Below are positions 17,065 through 25,613 of a stretch of DNA of 64,000 nt, piece after piece. The notes below the pieces were generated by a model. That model saw only the letters and a program-made list of their open reading frames with translations. It was not told the DNA's origin and searched no databases. Positions within the stretch are counted from its first letter, which is position 1, and the number at the start of each line of letters is the position of its first letter. The stretch is from Pelagibacterium limicola. GTDB lineage: Bacteria; Pseudomonadota; Alphaproteobacteria; Rhizobiales; Devosiaceae. A program made the translations under genes and the position numbers. The stretch spans positions 109,943-173,942 of the forward strand of contig NZ_JADQDB010000007.1 of NCBI RefSeq assembly GCF_015694405.1, written 5' to 3'.

Positions 17065-18735
17065 GTGACTTTCGGGGGAATACAAACCATCAAGCGTATC
17101 GGGCGAGCTGTGCTCGCGGGCATCCTTGCGGTGGCGACCCTTCTTCCCGCGACGACCGTTCAGGCCTCCAACGAACGCGCCCTCTATCTCCATTATACGC
17201 ACACCAAGGAAACCGCGCGCATCGTCTTCAAGCGCAACGGGCAGTATGTGCGCGAGGGCCTCAACCAGCTCAACGTCTTTCTGCGCGATTGGCGGCGCAA
17301 CGAGCCGGCCAACATGGATCCCGCGCTCTTTGACCTTCTCTGGGAGGTCTATCAGGAGACCGGCTCCAACCAGCCGATCCACATCGTTTCGGCCTATCGC
17401 TCACCGGCCACCAATGCGATGCTCGCCTCGCAATCCTCGGGGGTCGCCGGCAACTCCCAGCACATGGCCGGCAAGGCGATCGATTTCTATATCCCCGGAT
17501 TTCCCGTGAACACGCTGCGCGAAATCGGCTTCCGCAAGCAGGTCGGTGGCGTGGGCTATTATCCGTCCTCGGGCACGGCATTCGTCCATCTCGATACCGG
17601 CTCGGTGCGCGCCTGGCCGCGCATGACCACTGCCCAGCTCCAGCAATTGTTTCCCGATGGCCGCACCCTGCATCTTCCCTCGAACGGTAAGGTGCTCTCC
17701 CAGGAGGGCTATAACCTCGCCCAGGCCGATTATCAGCGCTGCGGTCGCGTGCCTTGCTCGGGCGGCAACAATTGGGGGAGTTCGGACACCCGTACCGCGA
17801 GCGCCAATTCCGGCCCGAACCGCACACTTTGGGATTGGCTGACCGGCACCGACGGCAACCAGACCCAGCAGGCGCCGGTGCAACAGGCCGCCGTGCAGGC
17901 GGCGCCGGCACAGGCCCCGGCCAGCCGCGCGGTTACCTCGGTTTCCGTCCAGCAGGCCGTCATCGCGCCCCCCACGCCCCCTACCCGGCCTACCGCCGTT
18001 GCCGCCGCCCAGCCCCAGAACATTCCATTCGCCGTGGTCGATGCCGATACCATCCGGACCGAGGTTGCAGCGATCGCCAGTGCTCCTGCGGCACCGGTTC
18101 CGCCCGCGATGTCGCGCACGATCGCCGAACTTCGCGCTGGCACACCATCCGCTACGGCCCAAGCCAGCAACGAAGGTGCGTTGGCCATCGCGGCGATCGA
18201 CCAGCAGCCTCCCGCGCGACCTGATTTCGGCGCCAGTGTAGCTGCTACGGCCTATGCCGCGCCCAACGCCCGCATCCAAGCCAGCCCCGCCCCCCAAGCC
18301 GCTGCAGTGCCGCTGGCGCGCCCGGCTTCCGCTGCCACGCCGCAGCCTGCGGCCGTGCTCGAACCCGAATCCATGGCAGCCGCTTCGCTCGCGCCCGAAG
18401 TTGGCCTCGATAGCTTCGCCGCTCTTTTCGAAGGGCCGATCCTGCCTCTGGACGGCCGGCCCGATGCGGCCACCGAGAACGCCCTGACAGCGCTCAAGGC
18501 CCGCGATGGTGAACTTTTTGCGCCAGACCTCGACCACGTGACCGAACTCTTCACGCACCCCTCTTCGATGTCGAGCGCCCAGTTCGCCTTCTTCTCGGAT
18601 CCCGACAATGCCGATTTCAGCCCAGAAACCGAACTGGGGACCGGCACTCATGGCTATGCCTTCGCCCGCACAGCCTCCCTCGGCACCGGGGCGTCCGGCG
18701 GCGACGGCGGAACGATCTGGGTGACCTTGCGTTAA
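17065..18735 (+). CDS. DUF882 / M15-like peptidase domain protein with long low-complexity tail
   Basis: 556 residues from a GTG. A signal peptide (VLAGILAVATLLPATTVQA) leads into a ~170-residue DUF882 domain, related to M15 D-Ala-D-Ala carboxypeptidases and E. coli YcbK/MepK. It has SAYRSPATNAML, then NSQHMAGKAIDF carrying the His and Asp zinc ligands, and FVHLDTG with the last His. The remaining ~350 residues are Ala/Pro/Gln-rich and probably disordered, with a more ordered end. A murein hydrolase role is likely, acting on the L,D-crosslinked wall made by the preceding gene's product. Confidence 0.88.
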   Translation: MTFGGIQTIKRIGRAVLAGILAVATLLPATTVQASNERALYLHYTHTKETARIVFKRNGQYVREGLNQLNVFLRDWRRNEPANMDPALFDLLWEVYQETGSNQPIHIVSAYRSPATNAMLASQSSGVAGNSQHMAGKAIDFYIPGFPVNTLREIGFRKQVGGVGYYPSSGTAFVHLDTGSVRAWPRMTTAQLQQLFPDGRTLHLPSNGKVLSQEGYNLAQADYQRCGRVPCSGGNNWGSSDTRTASANSGPNRTLWDWLTGTDGNQTQQAPVQQAAVQAAPAQAPASRAVTSVSVQQAVIAPPTPPTRPTAVAAAQPQNIPFAVVDADTIRTEVAAIASAPAAPVPPAMSRTIAELRAGTPSATAQASNEGALAIAAIDQQPPARPDFGASVAATAYAAPNARIQASPAPQAAAVPLARPASAATPQPAAVLEPESMAAASLAPEVGLDSFAALFEGPILPLDGRPDAATENALTALKARDGELFAPDLDHVTELFTHPSSMSSAQFAFFSDPDNADFSPETELGTGTHGYAFARTASLGTGASGGDGGTIWVTLR

Positions 18736-18847
18736 TCTGCGGCGGTCTGCCCCGGTCTAGCCTCTTCGGTTGCCAAAAGCCGCCGGTCTGGCTACACCAG
18801 CGGAAACGTTCCTGCGTGTCGGGGGAATGATCCAAAGGTCCGGTCTG

Positions 18848-20788
18848 TTGTCAGAAAATTCCAAGACCCCTCTGCTCGATACCATTTCAGCGCCCGCAGA
18901 CCTCAAGGATCTCAAGCGCGAAGACCTGTTCCAGCTTGCCGATGAGTTGCGCACCGAAATCATCGACGCCGTTTCCGTAACCGGCGGCCATCTGGGAGCG
19001 GGACTGGGCGTCGTTGAACTGACCGTGGCACTTCATCATGTCTTCGACGCTCCTGACGATCGCATCATCTGGGATGTCGGCCATCAGGCCTATCCCCACA
19101 AGGTCCTGACCGGGCGCCGCGACCGCATCCGCACCCTGCGCCAGAAGAATGGGCTATCGGGCTTCACCAAGCGCGGCGAGAGCGAATTCGATCCCTTCGG
19201 TGCCGGCCACTCCTCGACCTCCATCTCCGCAGGTCTCGGCATGGCGGTCGGTGCACACCTCAAGGGCGAAAGGCGCAATGTCGTGGCCGTCATCGGCGAC
19301 GGCGCGATTTCTGCGGGCATGGCCTATGAGGCTATGAACAATGCCGGTGCGATGGATGCCCGTCTTATCGTCATTCTCAATGACAACGACATGTCGATTG
19401 CCCCACCCACCGGGGCGATGAGCGCCTATCTCGCAAAGCTTGTTTCCGGGCCCGCCTATCGCGGCCTGCGCGACGCCGCCAAGCATTTCGTCGAAAACGT
19501 CATGCCGCCCTTCATCAAGGAGCAGGCGCGCAAGACCGAGGAATACGCCCGCGGCTGGTGGACCGGCGGCACGCTCTTTGAGGAGCTGGGCTTTTATTAC
19601 GTCGGCCCCATCGACGGACACAATCTCGACCACCTTCTCCCGGTGCTCAAAAATGTCCGCGACGCCGAAAGCGGGCCGATCCTCGTTCATGTCGTGACGC
19701 AGAAGGGCAAGGGCTATGCCCCGGCCGAAGCCTCGGCGGACAAGTATCACGGCGTCTCCAAGTTCAACGTCATCACTGGAGCCCAGGCCAAGACGCCGTC
19801 CAACGCCCCGTCCTACACCTCGGTTTTCGCAGAGAGTTTAATTGCCGAAGCCGAGCGCGACGAGAAGATCGTCGCCATCACCGCCGCCATGCCTTCGGGC
19901 ACCGGGCTCGACAAATTCGCGAACACCTTCCCTGCCCGCACCTTCGATGTCGGGATTGCCGAACAGCATGCCGTGACCTTCGCGGCCGGGCTAGCGACCG
20001 AGGGCCTCAAGCCTTTCTGCGCCATCTATTCCACCTTCCTCCAGCGCGCCTACGATCAGGTGATCCACGACGTCGCGATCCAGCACCTGCCGGTCCGTTT
20101 CCCCATCGACCGTGCCGGCTATGTCGGTGCCGATGGTCCCACCCATGCCGGCGCGTTCGATATTGCCTATCTCGCGACCTTGCCTGGCATGGTTGTAATG
20201 GCGGCGGGCGACGAGGCCGAGTTGCGCCACATGGTGACGACCGCCGCGGCCTATGACGAGGGTCCCATCGCATTCCGCTATCCGCGCGGCGAAGGAATGG
20301 GCGTCGAGATGACCGAGCGCGGAAAGATACTCGAGATCGGCAAGGGCCGCATCCTTCGGGAAGGTTCGGCTATCGCGCTATTGTCCTTGGGCACGCGGCT
20401 CGGGGAATGCCTCGCCGCCGCCGAAACGCTCAATGGCCTCGGTTTCTCGACCACCGTGGCCGACGCCCGTTTTGCCAAGCCGCTCGATGAAGATCTGCTG
20501 GCCCGCCTTGCCCGCAACCACGCGGTGCTGCTGACCGTCGAGGAAGGCGCCATCGGCGGCTTCGGTTCCCACGTCGCGACCCGCCTCGCGCAATTGGGCC
20601 TGCTCGACGGCGGCCTCAAATTCCGCCCCCTCCTCATGCCGGACCGCTATATCGATCAGGCGGGCCAGGACGACATGTACGCCCAGGCCGGTCTCGACCG
20701 GAACGGTATTGTCGCCACGGCCCTCACCGCCATTGGCGACGAGGCCCTCGCGCTGCAGGCACTGAAGGCCGGACGGGAAGGAAGCTGA
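18848..20788 (+). CDS. dxs: 1-deoxy-D-xylulose-5-phosphate synthase
   Basis: About 646 residues if it starts at the TTG at 18848 (AAAGG upstream). The frame is open from 18770, and an ATG at 18827 is an alternative. The thiamine-diphosphate enzyme condenses pyruvate and glyceraldehyde-3-phosphate, the first step of the MEP isoprenoid pathway. Markers are TPLLDTI at the start, the catalytic-His region GHQAYPHK, ThDP/Mg motif [18 protein letters not shown], and [17 protein letters not shown] in the pyrimidine-binding domain. Length and order are normal. The next gene starts 13 bases downstream in the same direction. Confidence 0.96.
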   Translation: MSENSKTPLLDTISAPADLKDLKREDLFQLADELRTEIIDAVSVTGGHLGAGLGVVELTVALHHVFDAPDDRIIWDVGHQAYPHKVLTGRRDRIRTLRQKNGLSGFTKRGESEFDPFGAGHSSTSISAGLGMAVGAHLKGERRNVVAVIGDGAISAGMAYEAMNNAGAMDARLIVILNDNDMSIAPPTGAMSAYLAKLVSGPAYRGLRDAAKHFVENVMPPFIKEQARKTEEYARGWWTGGTLFEELGFYYVGPIDGHNLDHLLPVLKNVRDAESGPILVHVVTQKGKGYAPAEASADKYHGVSKFNVITGAQAKTPSNAPSYTSVFAESLIAEAERDEKIVAITAAMPSGTGLDKFANTFPARTFDVGIAEQHAVTFAAGLATEGLKPFCAIYSTFLQRAYDQVIHDVAIQHLPVRFPIDRAGYVGADGPTHAGAFDIAYLATLPGMVVMAAGDEAELRHMVTTAAAYDEGPIAFRYPRGEGMGVEMTERGKILEIGKGRILREGSAIALLSLGTRLGECLAAAETLNGLGFSTTVADARFAKPLDEDLLARLARNHAVLLTVEEGAIGGFGSHVATRLAQLGLLDGGLKFRPLLMPDRYIDQAGQDDMYAQAGLDRNGIVATALTAIGDEALALQALKAGREGS

Positions 20789-20801
20789 CGATCGAGGCGA
20801 C

Positions 20802-21632
20802 ATGAACCTGCCGCCGGATCTTCGATATGAACGTTTCGCGCCCACATCTGGGCTCGCCGATTACATAGAGCACTTCTGGATCATCGAAGCCGATGTCGGC
20901 CCCACGAAGCGGCTTGAAATCCTCACACCCAACGGCAGGCCGGTCATTCTTGTAAGTCTCGCCGAACCCGGCGAGCGTATCGATCCCCAAACCGGAACAA
21001 GCGAACTCAATCAAAGCGCCGTAACAGGGATAGCCACACGCCCGGTCATAATAGGCCAAACGGGCCGTTCCCGACTTGTTGCGGCGCAACCGACGCCCTT
21101 CGGCTTGAGCGCGTTGGGTGCGCCGCTTGCGGTCGACGGCTCGGTGCCACTCGCGGACTGGCTGGGAAATGTTGAGGCGGACAGGCTCGTCGCGGCCCTC
21201 GCGGAAAGCCCTTTGGGGGAAGAAGCCGCGCGCCGTCTGGAAAGGGCGCTATCTCGTCACCTCTGCCCCTTGGCGCCGGCCGTGCTCACCCGGCTTCAGC
21301 GCGCCATCGCGCAGATCGAGGCTGCCAGCGGCGACATCGAAGTGGCCGCCCTCGTCCGCAATCTTGATACCGATTATGACCGGCTCTATCGCGATTTCCG
21401 CCTCCATCTCGGCATTTCGCCCAAGACGTTCATCGCCATCGTCCGGTACCATAACCATGTCGGCCGCCTGCTTGCTGACACCACCGGAGGTGGGCTGGCC
21501 CAGCTCGCCGTGATGCAGGGCTATTACGACCAAGCCCATGCCAACCGCGACTTCCGCCGGTTTACCGGCGTTTCACCTACGCACTTCCGCGAGACGCTGA
21601 ACGGCATTGCCAAGATGATGCACGGAATCTGA
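20802..21632 (+). CDS. AraC family transcriptional regulator
   Basis: 276 residues. The N-terminal sensor-like part (LADYIEHFWIIEADVGPT, then LTPNGRPVILVSLAEPG) matches the cupin-like domain often found in AraC regulators of this type. The C-terminal AraC DNA-binding domain includes FRLHLGISPKTFIAIVRYHN and GYYDQAHANRDFRRFTGVSP, the second helix-turn-helix. The ligand is unknown. A VOC protein gene starts 79 bases downstream in the same direction and may be its target. This pairing is common for AraC/VOC neighbours but is only an inference here. Confidence 0.88.
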   Translation: MNLPPDLRYERFAPTSGLADYIEHFWIIEADVGPTKRLEILTPNGRPVILVSLAEPGERIDPQTGTSELNQSAVTGIATRPVIIGQTGRSRLVAAQPTPFGLSALGAPLAVDGSVPLADWLGNVEADRLVAALAESPLGEEAARRLERALSRHLCPLAPAVLTRLQRAIAQIEAASGDIEVAALVRNLDTDYDRLYRDFRLHLGISPKTFIAIVRYHNHVGRLLADTTGGGLAQLAVMQGYYDQAHANRDFRRFTGVSPTHFRETLNGIAKMMHGI

Positions 21633-21711
21633 CCCGGCTCCAGATTTGTCCAATCACGGTTGGCGGCATTTCGTTATCCCACTCCCGTGAAAACCAACTG
21701 GAGACACGGCA

Positions 21712-22056
21712 ATGACAAAGCTCGTTCATTTTGAACTCACCGCGAGCGATGCTGAAATGACGGCAAGATTCTATTCCGACATTCTCGGCTGGACTGCCGG
21801 ACCCTCGCCCCATGTGCCGAACTACATGCTTCTGTCCGGCAACGATGGTGCGACCGGCGCGGTCATGTCCGACCGTTACCAGTCACAACCCGCCATTTTG
21901 TGGTTTGAAGTGGCCGATATCGACTTCGTCCTCTCGTCGATTGCAAAGAACGGCGGCAAGCAGCAGGGCGATATCAACACCATACCCGGGCAGGGCCGGG
22001 TGGTTTATGCAAGCGACCCCAACGGCACAATTTTTGGCCTCAAGCAGCCAAAGTAA
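21712..22056 (+). CDS. VOC family (glyoxalase/bleomycin-resistance-like) protein
   Basis: 114 residues. MTKLVHFELTASDAEMTARF starts the first beta-alpha-beta-beta-beta module, with the metal-binding His in VHFEL. YSDILGWT follows. The second half contains ILWFEVADIDFVLSSI and ends VVYASDPNGTIFGLKQPK, which holds the usual second module. GGAG-like purines (TGGAGACACGGCA) precede the ATG. The specific reaction is unknown. It is the only intact VOC gene in the window. A perfect ten-pair hairpin follows. Confidence 0.88.
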   Translation: MTKLVHFELTASDAEMTARFYSDILGWTAGPSPHVPNYMLLSGNDGATGAVMSDRYQSQPAILWFEVADIDFVLSSIAKNGGKQQGDINTIPGQGRVVYASDPNGTIFGLKQPK

Positions 22057-22066
22057 GGGTCAAACG

Positions 22067-22092
22067 GTCCCTTCCCGACGCTGGGAAGGGAC
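22067..22092. terminator. Ten-pair hairpin between VOC gene and gapR
   Basis: GTCCCTTCCC and GGGAAGGGAC form a perfect stem around a six-base loop, placed between two convergent genes. There is no U-tract on either side, so it is either a poor intrinsic terminator or a transcript-end stabiliser. Confidence 0.5.
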
Positions 22093-22133
22093 AACCCGTG
22101 CCAGGAACCCCTAAATGGGTCGTCGACCCCGCC

Positions 22134-22409
22134 TCAATCCTCGTTCTGATCCGCCGCGGGCGCGTCGAAAACCATGCCCAGCGCATGCATGTAGAGATCG
22201 AGGATCGCTTCCTGCTCGGCGCGCTCGTTGCGGTCCAGCTTACGGATGCGCACGATCTGCCGCATTACCTTGGTGTCGAACCCCGAGCCCTTTGCCTCGG
22301 CATAGACGTCCTTGATGTCATCGGCGATCGCCTTCTTTTCCTCTTCAAGTCGCTCGATGCGTTCGATGAAAGCGCGAAGCTGGTCGCGGGCGATGCCGTG
22401 ATCGGACAT
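22134..22409 (-). CDS. gapR: GapR family nucleoid-associated protein (DUF2312)
   Basis: 91 residues, almost entirely helical and charged. [19 protein letters not shown] at the start forms a coiled coil, then [20 protein letters not shown] and QIVRIRKLD. This is the DUF2312/GapR family, essential or near-essential in many alphaproteobacteria. The Caulobacter protein encircles overtwisted AT-rich DNA ahead of replication forks and RNA polymerase. The order gapR, DUF1036, pyk is a recurrent alphaproteobacterial neighbourhood. The acidic end (DQNED) is variable. Confidence 0.93.
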   Translation of the reverse strand: MSDHGIARDQLRAFIERIERLEEEKKAIADDIKDVYAEAKGSGFDTKVMRQIVRIRKLDRNERAEQEAILDLYMHALGMVFDAPAADQNED

Positions 22410-22577
22410 GGGTGTTTCCCTGAAATTGCGTGAGTCTTTGATGGGCCGGAAGGCCGCGCTGCCCCTATCAAAACCAAGGGGGCCCGCTTCGCAAGACTTG
22501 CCGCCGGTTACCCACAGCCAACATCCCCCCTGGGACCAATTGCGATATCATTCCGCCAGGCATCCCTCTGCCATCCC

Positions 22578-22609
22578 CCTCGGAGGAGCGAATCTGCTCC
22601 GGGATTTTT
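22578..22609 (+). terminator. Terminator-like hairpin upstream of DUF1036-pyk
   Basis: GGAGC (22585-22589) pairs with GCTCC, extended by CTC/GGG across a small bulge, and is followed by GATTTTTA. It reads as a rightward terminator, although no rightward gene ends here. It could end an untranslated RNA or act as an attenuator for the DUF1036-pyk transcript. Confidence 0.4.
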
Positions 22610-22612
22610 AAC

Positions 22613-22647
22613 TGAACGAACTATACGATTTTCGTTCAATTCGTTCA
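22613..22647. repeat. 35-bp three-half-site element, copy 1
   Basis: TGAACGAA, 12 variable bases, then CGTTCAATTCGTTCA. The left arm is the inverse of the last eight bases of the right arm, and the right arm itself is two direct CGTTCA steps nine bases apart. The same arms with exactly the same 12-base spacer length occur at 54404-54438. Here it lies between gapR and DUF1036-pyk, where it could be an operator. Confidence 0.7.
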
Positions 22648-22759
22648 GGAAAGCGCTGAACGATCTCTTTTCATGCCTTAGCGCAGCGAGCCTGAACCAA
22701 TTTATGCCCTACGAAGGTCTTAGACATTGACATCCCCGGACCCCTTGAGCAGAAACGTC

Positions 22760-23236
22760 ATGCCTTGCAAATTACCCTCGCGAACCGCCATCGTGCAGCA
22801 CGTCTTCCGTCATTGCCTTCTCGTTTGCCTTGCCATCGCGGCGTTGGCAGTCGTCCTTCCGTCCGAGGCGCGCGCCGATCTCAAGATTTGCAATCAGACG
22901 CCCAACACCGTCTCGATCGCCCTTGGCTACCGCGCGAGCGCGGGCTGGCAGTCCGAAGGCTGGTGGGTTGCCGGCTCGGGCGCCTGCGCGACCGTTTATC
23001 AGGGCGCGCTCTCCTCGCGTTATTATTACCTTTACGCAGTCGATGACATCGGGGGCGGCGCTTGGGACGGCACGGTCTATATGTGCACCCAGGACGCCAG
23101 CTTCACCATATTCGGCGTTGAAGACTGCCTTGCCCGCGGCTATGAGCGCACGGGCTTTTTCGAGCTCGACACCGGCGACAACACCGAATGGACGGTGCAG
23201 TTGACCGAAACCAACATCAACCTGGACCCGCAATGA
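22760..23236 (+). CDS. DUF1036 family secreted protein
   Basis: 158 residues from the ATG at 22760 (a TTG at 22727 is also in frame). A signal peptide (CLLVCLAIAALAVVLPSEARA) is followed by a DUF1036 domain: DLKICNQTPNTVSIALGYR, then GWQSEGWWVAGSGAC, a run of aromatic residues (SSRYYYLYAVDD) and several cysteines. This alphaproteobacterial family is predicted periplasmic and of unknown function. Its stop overlaps the start of pyruvate kinase as ATGA, a coupling conserved in related genomes. The biological link between the two is not explained. Confidence 0.87.
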   Translation: MPCKLPSRTAIVQHVFRHCLLVCLAIAALAVVLPSEARADLKICNQTPNTVSIALGYRASAGWQSEGWWVAGSGACATVYQGALSSRYYYLYAVDDIGGGAWDGTVYMCTQDASFTIFGVEDCLARGYERTGFFELDTGDNTEWTVQLTETNINLDPQ

Positions 23237-24669
23237 GAAGAAACCGCCGCGTCAAGATTCTCGCCACCCTCGGCCCCGCCTCGTCAGATCAGAGCGTGAT
23301 CGAGGAACTCGTCCGTGCCGGCGCGGATGTCTTCCGCATCAACATGAGCCACGCCAGCCACGACCTGCTGCGCGAAACCGTGGCCAAGATCCGCTCCATC
23401 GAAAAGTCCGCCAAATACCCCATCGGCATTCTGGTGGATCTCCAGGGCCCCAAGCTGCGAATCGGGCGTTTTGCGGATGGCGCGGTGACCCTCGCCAAGG
23501 GCGAGACCTTTACCCTCGATGCCTCCGACGCACCGGGCGACAAGACCCGTGTCCACCTTCCGCATCCCGAAATTCTCTCGGCTGCAAAGCCCGGCGAACG
23601 CTTGCTGCTCGATGACGGCAAGATCGAATTGCGCGTCACCGCCTGCTCGCCCGAGGCAATCAATTGCGAAGTGGTCTATGGCGGCAAGCTGTCAGACCGA
23701 AAGGGCGTTTCGCTCCCCGACACTATTCTCGAGGTCGGCGTTCTGACGGACAAGGACCGCGCGGACCTGCAAGCCGCATTGGAAGTGGAAGCCGATTGGA
23801 TCGCCCTTTCCTTCGTCCAGCGGCCCGAGGACATCATCGAGGTCCGCAAGACCGTTCAGGGCCGCGCCGGCGTGATGGCCAAGATCGAAAAGCCGCAGGC
23901 AATCGACCGGCTTGAGGAGATCATCCGGCTTTCGGACGCCATCATGATCGCCCGCGGTGACCTTGGCGTCGAAATGCCGCTCGAATCCGTTCCCGGGCTG
24001 CAAAAGCGCATGATCCGCATGTGCCGCCGGCTCGGCAAGCCCGTCGTCGTCGCCACCCAGATGCTCGAATCGATGATCACCGCGCCGGTCCCGACCCGCG
24101 CCGAGGTGTCCGACGTCTCGATTGCTGTCTTCGAAGGCGCCGACGCAGTGATGCTCTCGGCAGAAAGCGCCTCGGGCGCCTATCCGGTGCAGTCGGTGTC
24201 CACCATGAACCGCATCGCGGTGGCCGTCGAGCAGGACGCGCTCTACCACGGCATCATCCGCGCCCAGGCCACCGAGCCCGAGGCCACCGCCGCCGACGCC
24301 ATTTCGGCCGCCACTCGTCAGGTCGCCGAAACGCTCGATCTTGCCGCTATCGTCACCTACACCTCCTCGGGCTCCACCGGCATCCGCGCCAGCCGCGAAC
24401 GCCCCGCGAAACCCATTATCGCGCTCTCGCCCAAGATTACGACGGTGCGCCGCCTCTCGATCGTCTGGGGCCTGCATTGCGTCCAGACCGACGATGCCAT
24501 CTCGCTCGACGACATGGTCGACCGCGCCTGCTCCATCGCCTATCTCGAAGGCCTCGCCCGCCCCGGCGACCGTATCGCCATCACCGCGGGTGTCCCCCTG
24601 GGCACACCCGGCGCCACCAACATGCTCCGCATCGCCTTTGTGGGACAGGACGGGGCGGGGGGATCGTAA
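23233..24669 (+). CDS. pyk: Pyruvate kinase
   Basis: 478 residues from the ATG at 23233, which overlaps the DUF1036 stop by four bases. Type II-like pyruvate kinase converts PEP and ADP to pyruvate and ATP. Signature stretches are VKILATLGPASS, VFRINMSHAS, and DLQGPKLRIGRF near the active site, then MIARGDLGVEMPLE and VVVATQMLESMITAPVPTRA. The C-terminal allosteric domain (TYTSSGSTGIRASRERP) is present. The last codons contain a G6 run (24657-24662) just before the TAA, where the next open frame (GNAT) begins without a canonical start. Confidence 0.97.
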   Translation: MRRNRRVKILATLGPASSDQSVIEELVRAGADVFRINMSHASHDLLRETVAKIRSIEKSAKYPIGILVDLQGPKLRIGRFADGAVTLAKGETFTLDASDAPGDKTRVHLPHPEILSAAKPGERLLLDDGKIELRVTACSPEAINCEVVYGGKLSDRKGVSLPDTILEVGVLTDKDRADLQAALEVEADWIALSFVQRPEDIIEVRKTVQGRAGVMAKIEKPQAIDRLEEIIRLSDAIMIARGDLGVEMPLESVPGLQKRMIRMCRRLGKPVVVATQMLESMITAPVPTRAEVSDVSIAVFEGADAVMLSAESASGAYPVQSVSTMNRIAVAVEQDALYHGIIRAQATEPEATAADAISAATRQVAETLDLAAIVTYTSSGSTGIRASRERPAKPIIALSPKITTVRRLSIVWGLHCVQTDDAISLDDMVDRACSIAYLEGLARPGDRIAITAGVPLGTPGATNMLRIAFVGQDGAGGS

Positions 24670-25157
24670 GGGGCACAGACATCGAGCCGGGCAAGTCCAT
24701 CAGCATCGTCACCACTGCGGACGCCCCGATTCTGGCAAAGACGACGGGTGTCTGGCGCTGGGAGGCGTTCTTTAATGAGGGACCGCCCAGCCTGGCTGAG
24801 ACTCTTGAACTCGACGCTCAGTGCGCCGGTTCCCATGAGCTGATACCATCGGTTCTGGTTTTGCTCGAAGACGGGCTCCCCGCGGGAATGGTCGCCTTGT
24901 GCCTGGACGACCTGGAAGGCAGGCCAACGATGAATCCATGGCTCGCCGGCCTTTATATCGACCCCCCGTACCGCAACAGGGGATATGCTCTGCGGTTAAT
25001 CGAGGAACTCGAGACGCGGGCCCGGAAGGGCGGACTCGAACGACTCTTCCTCTATACCGCTGGCGCGGCCGGCCTTTACTCCAAGGCAGGCTGGACAACC
25101 ATTGAGACCTTCGAAAAACAAGGCAGGGCGTTCTCCGTTATGCAACGCAGACTTTGA
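24663..25157 (+). CDS. GNAT family N-acetyltransferase, start codon unresolved
   Basis: About 164 residues of a GNAT fold: WRWEAFFNEGPPSLAETLEL, VLLEDGLPAGMVALCLDDLE, then WLAGLYIDPPYRNRGYALRL with the acetyl-CoA-binding R-x-x-G-x-A loop, and FLYTAGAAGLYSKAGW near the end. The frame is open far upstream through pyk, yet between the pyk 3' end and the first conserved residues there is no ATG, GTG or TTG in frame. Only a CTG at 24732 lies in the N-terminal part. Either a rare start is used, the pyk G6 run slips by -1 into this frame, or one G is missing from the sequence. Substrate is unknown. Confidence 0.7.
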   Translation: MVRGTDIEPGKSISIVTTADAPILAKTTGVWRWEAFFNEGPPSLAETLELDAQCAGSHELIPSVLVLLEDGLPAGMVALCLDDLEGRPTMNPWLAGLYIDPPYRNRGYALRLIEELETRARKGGLERLFLYTAGAAGLYSKAGWTTIETFEKQGRAFSVMQRRL

Positions 25158-25192
25158 AAGGTACGGCGTGACGCCCCGACTGCCTTCCCGCA

Positions 25193-25224
25193 AAACAAAA
25201 AACCCGCCTCGAAGGCGGGTTTTT
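25193..25224. terminator. Bidirectional terminator between GNAT gene and rpmJ
   Basis: The stem ACCCGCCT / AGGCGGGT has a three-base CGA loop. It is flanked by an A-rich run (AAAACAAAAA) upstream and TTTTTC downstream, so it suits both converging transcripts. Confidence 0.9.
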
Positions 25225-25246
25225 CAATTCCGGTACAGCGCCGGTC

Positions 25247-25372
25247 TCAGCCCTGGCGGGCCTTGAAGCGCTTGTTGACCTTGTTGATGATATAGACGCG
25301 GCCACGACGGCGGACCAGCTTGTTGTCCCGGTGCCGGGTCATGAGCGCCTTGAGCGAATTGCGGATCTTCAT
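25247..25372 (-). CDS. rpmJ: 50S ribosomal protein L36 (zinc-free type)
   Basis: 41 residues from the ATG at 25372: [20 protein letters not shown], a basic middle part, then [13 protein letters not shown]. This is the zinc-less L36 form (YkgO-like) that lacks the CXXC...CxxxxH ligands and is usual in alphaproteobacteria. The longer open frame up to 25471 is not family-like. It is a single-gene transcript ending in the bidirectional terminator, and conserved near pyk in the clade. Confidence 0.95.
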   Translation of the reverse strand: MKIRNSLKALMTRHRDNKLVRRRGRVYIINKVNKRFKARQG

Positions 25373-25613
25373 TTCTAGCCTCAGACAATAAGAAAACGGG
25401 CGGGGCTCAAGGCGCCGCTTGAAGTTGGCCGGAACATAGGGGCAAAGCCCTCGCCTGTCAACGCGAGTCATGGCGTCCGCAAGCGCGGAATTGGAGCCGC
25501 TTGCGCATGGTCCGCAGCCCCCTCTTTAAGCACCCCTTTACGCCAATTCCCGATCCCGGATGCACCAGGGCGCCAACCGGTTTATCGTGTCTGCTGGAAC
25601 CCGGTGACTTGCC

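Larger units (their letters stand above)
22410..22759. other. Divergent intergenic region gapR / DUF1036-pyk
   Basis: 350 bases with no supported gene. It should hold the promoters of gapR (leftward) and DUF1036-pyk (rightward). Visible structure is the terminator-like hairpin at 22578-22609 and, directly after it, the three-half-site element at 22613-22647. I could not assign sigma-70 boxes with confidence. Confidence 0.6.

Noticed and set aside
22765..23046. Arg/Leu-rich frame within DUF1036
   Set aside because: It is an alternate-frame shadow of a secreted protein gene with a clear signal peptide.
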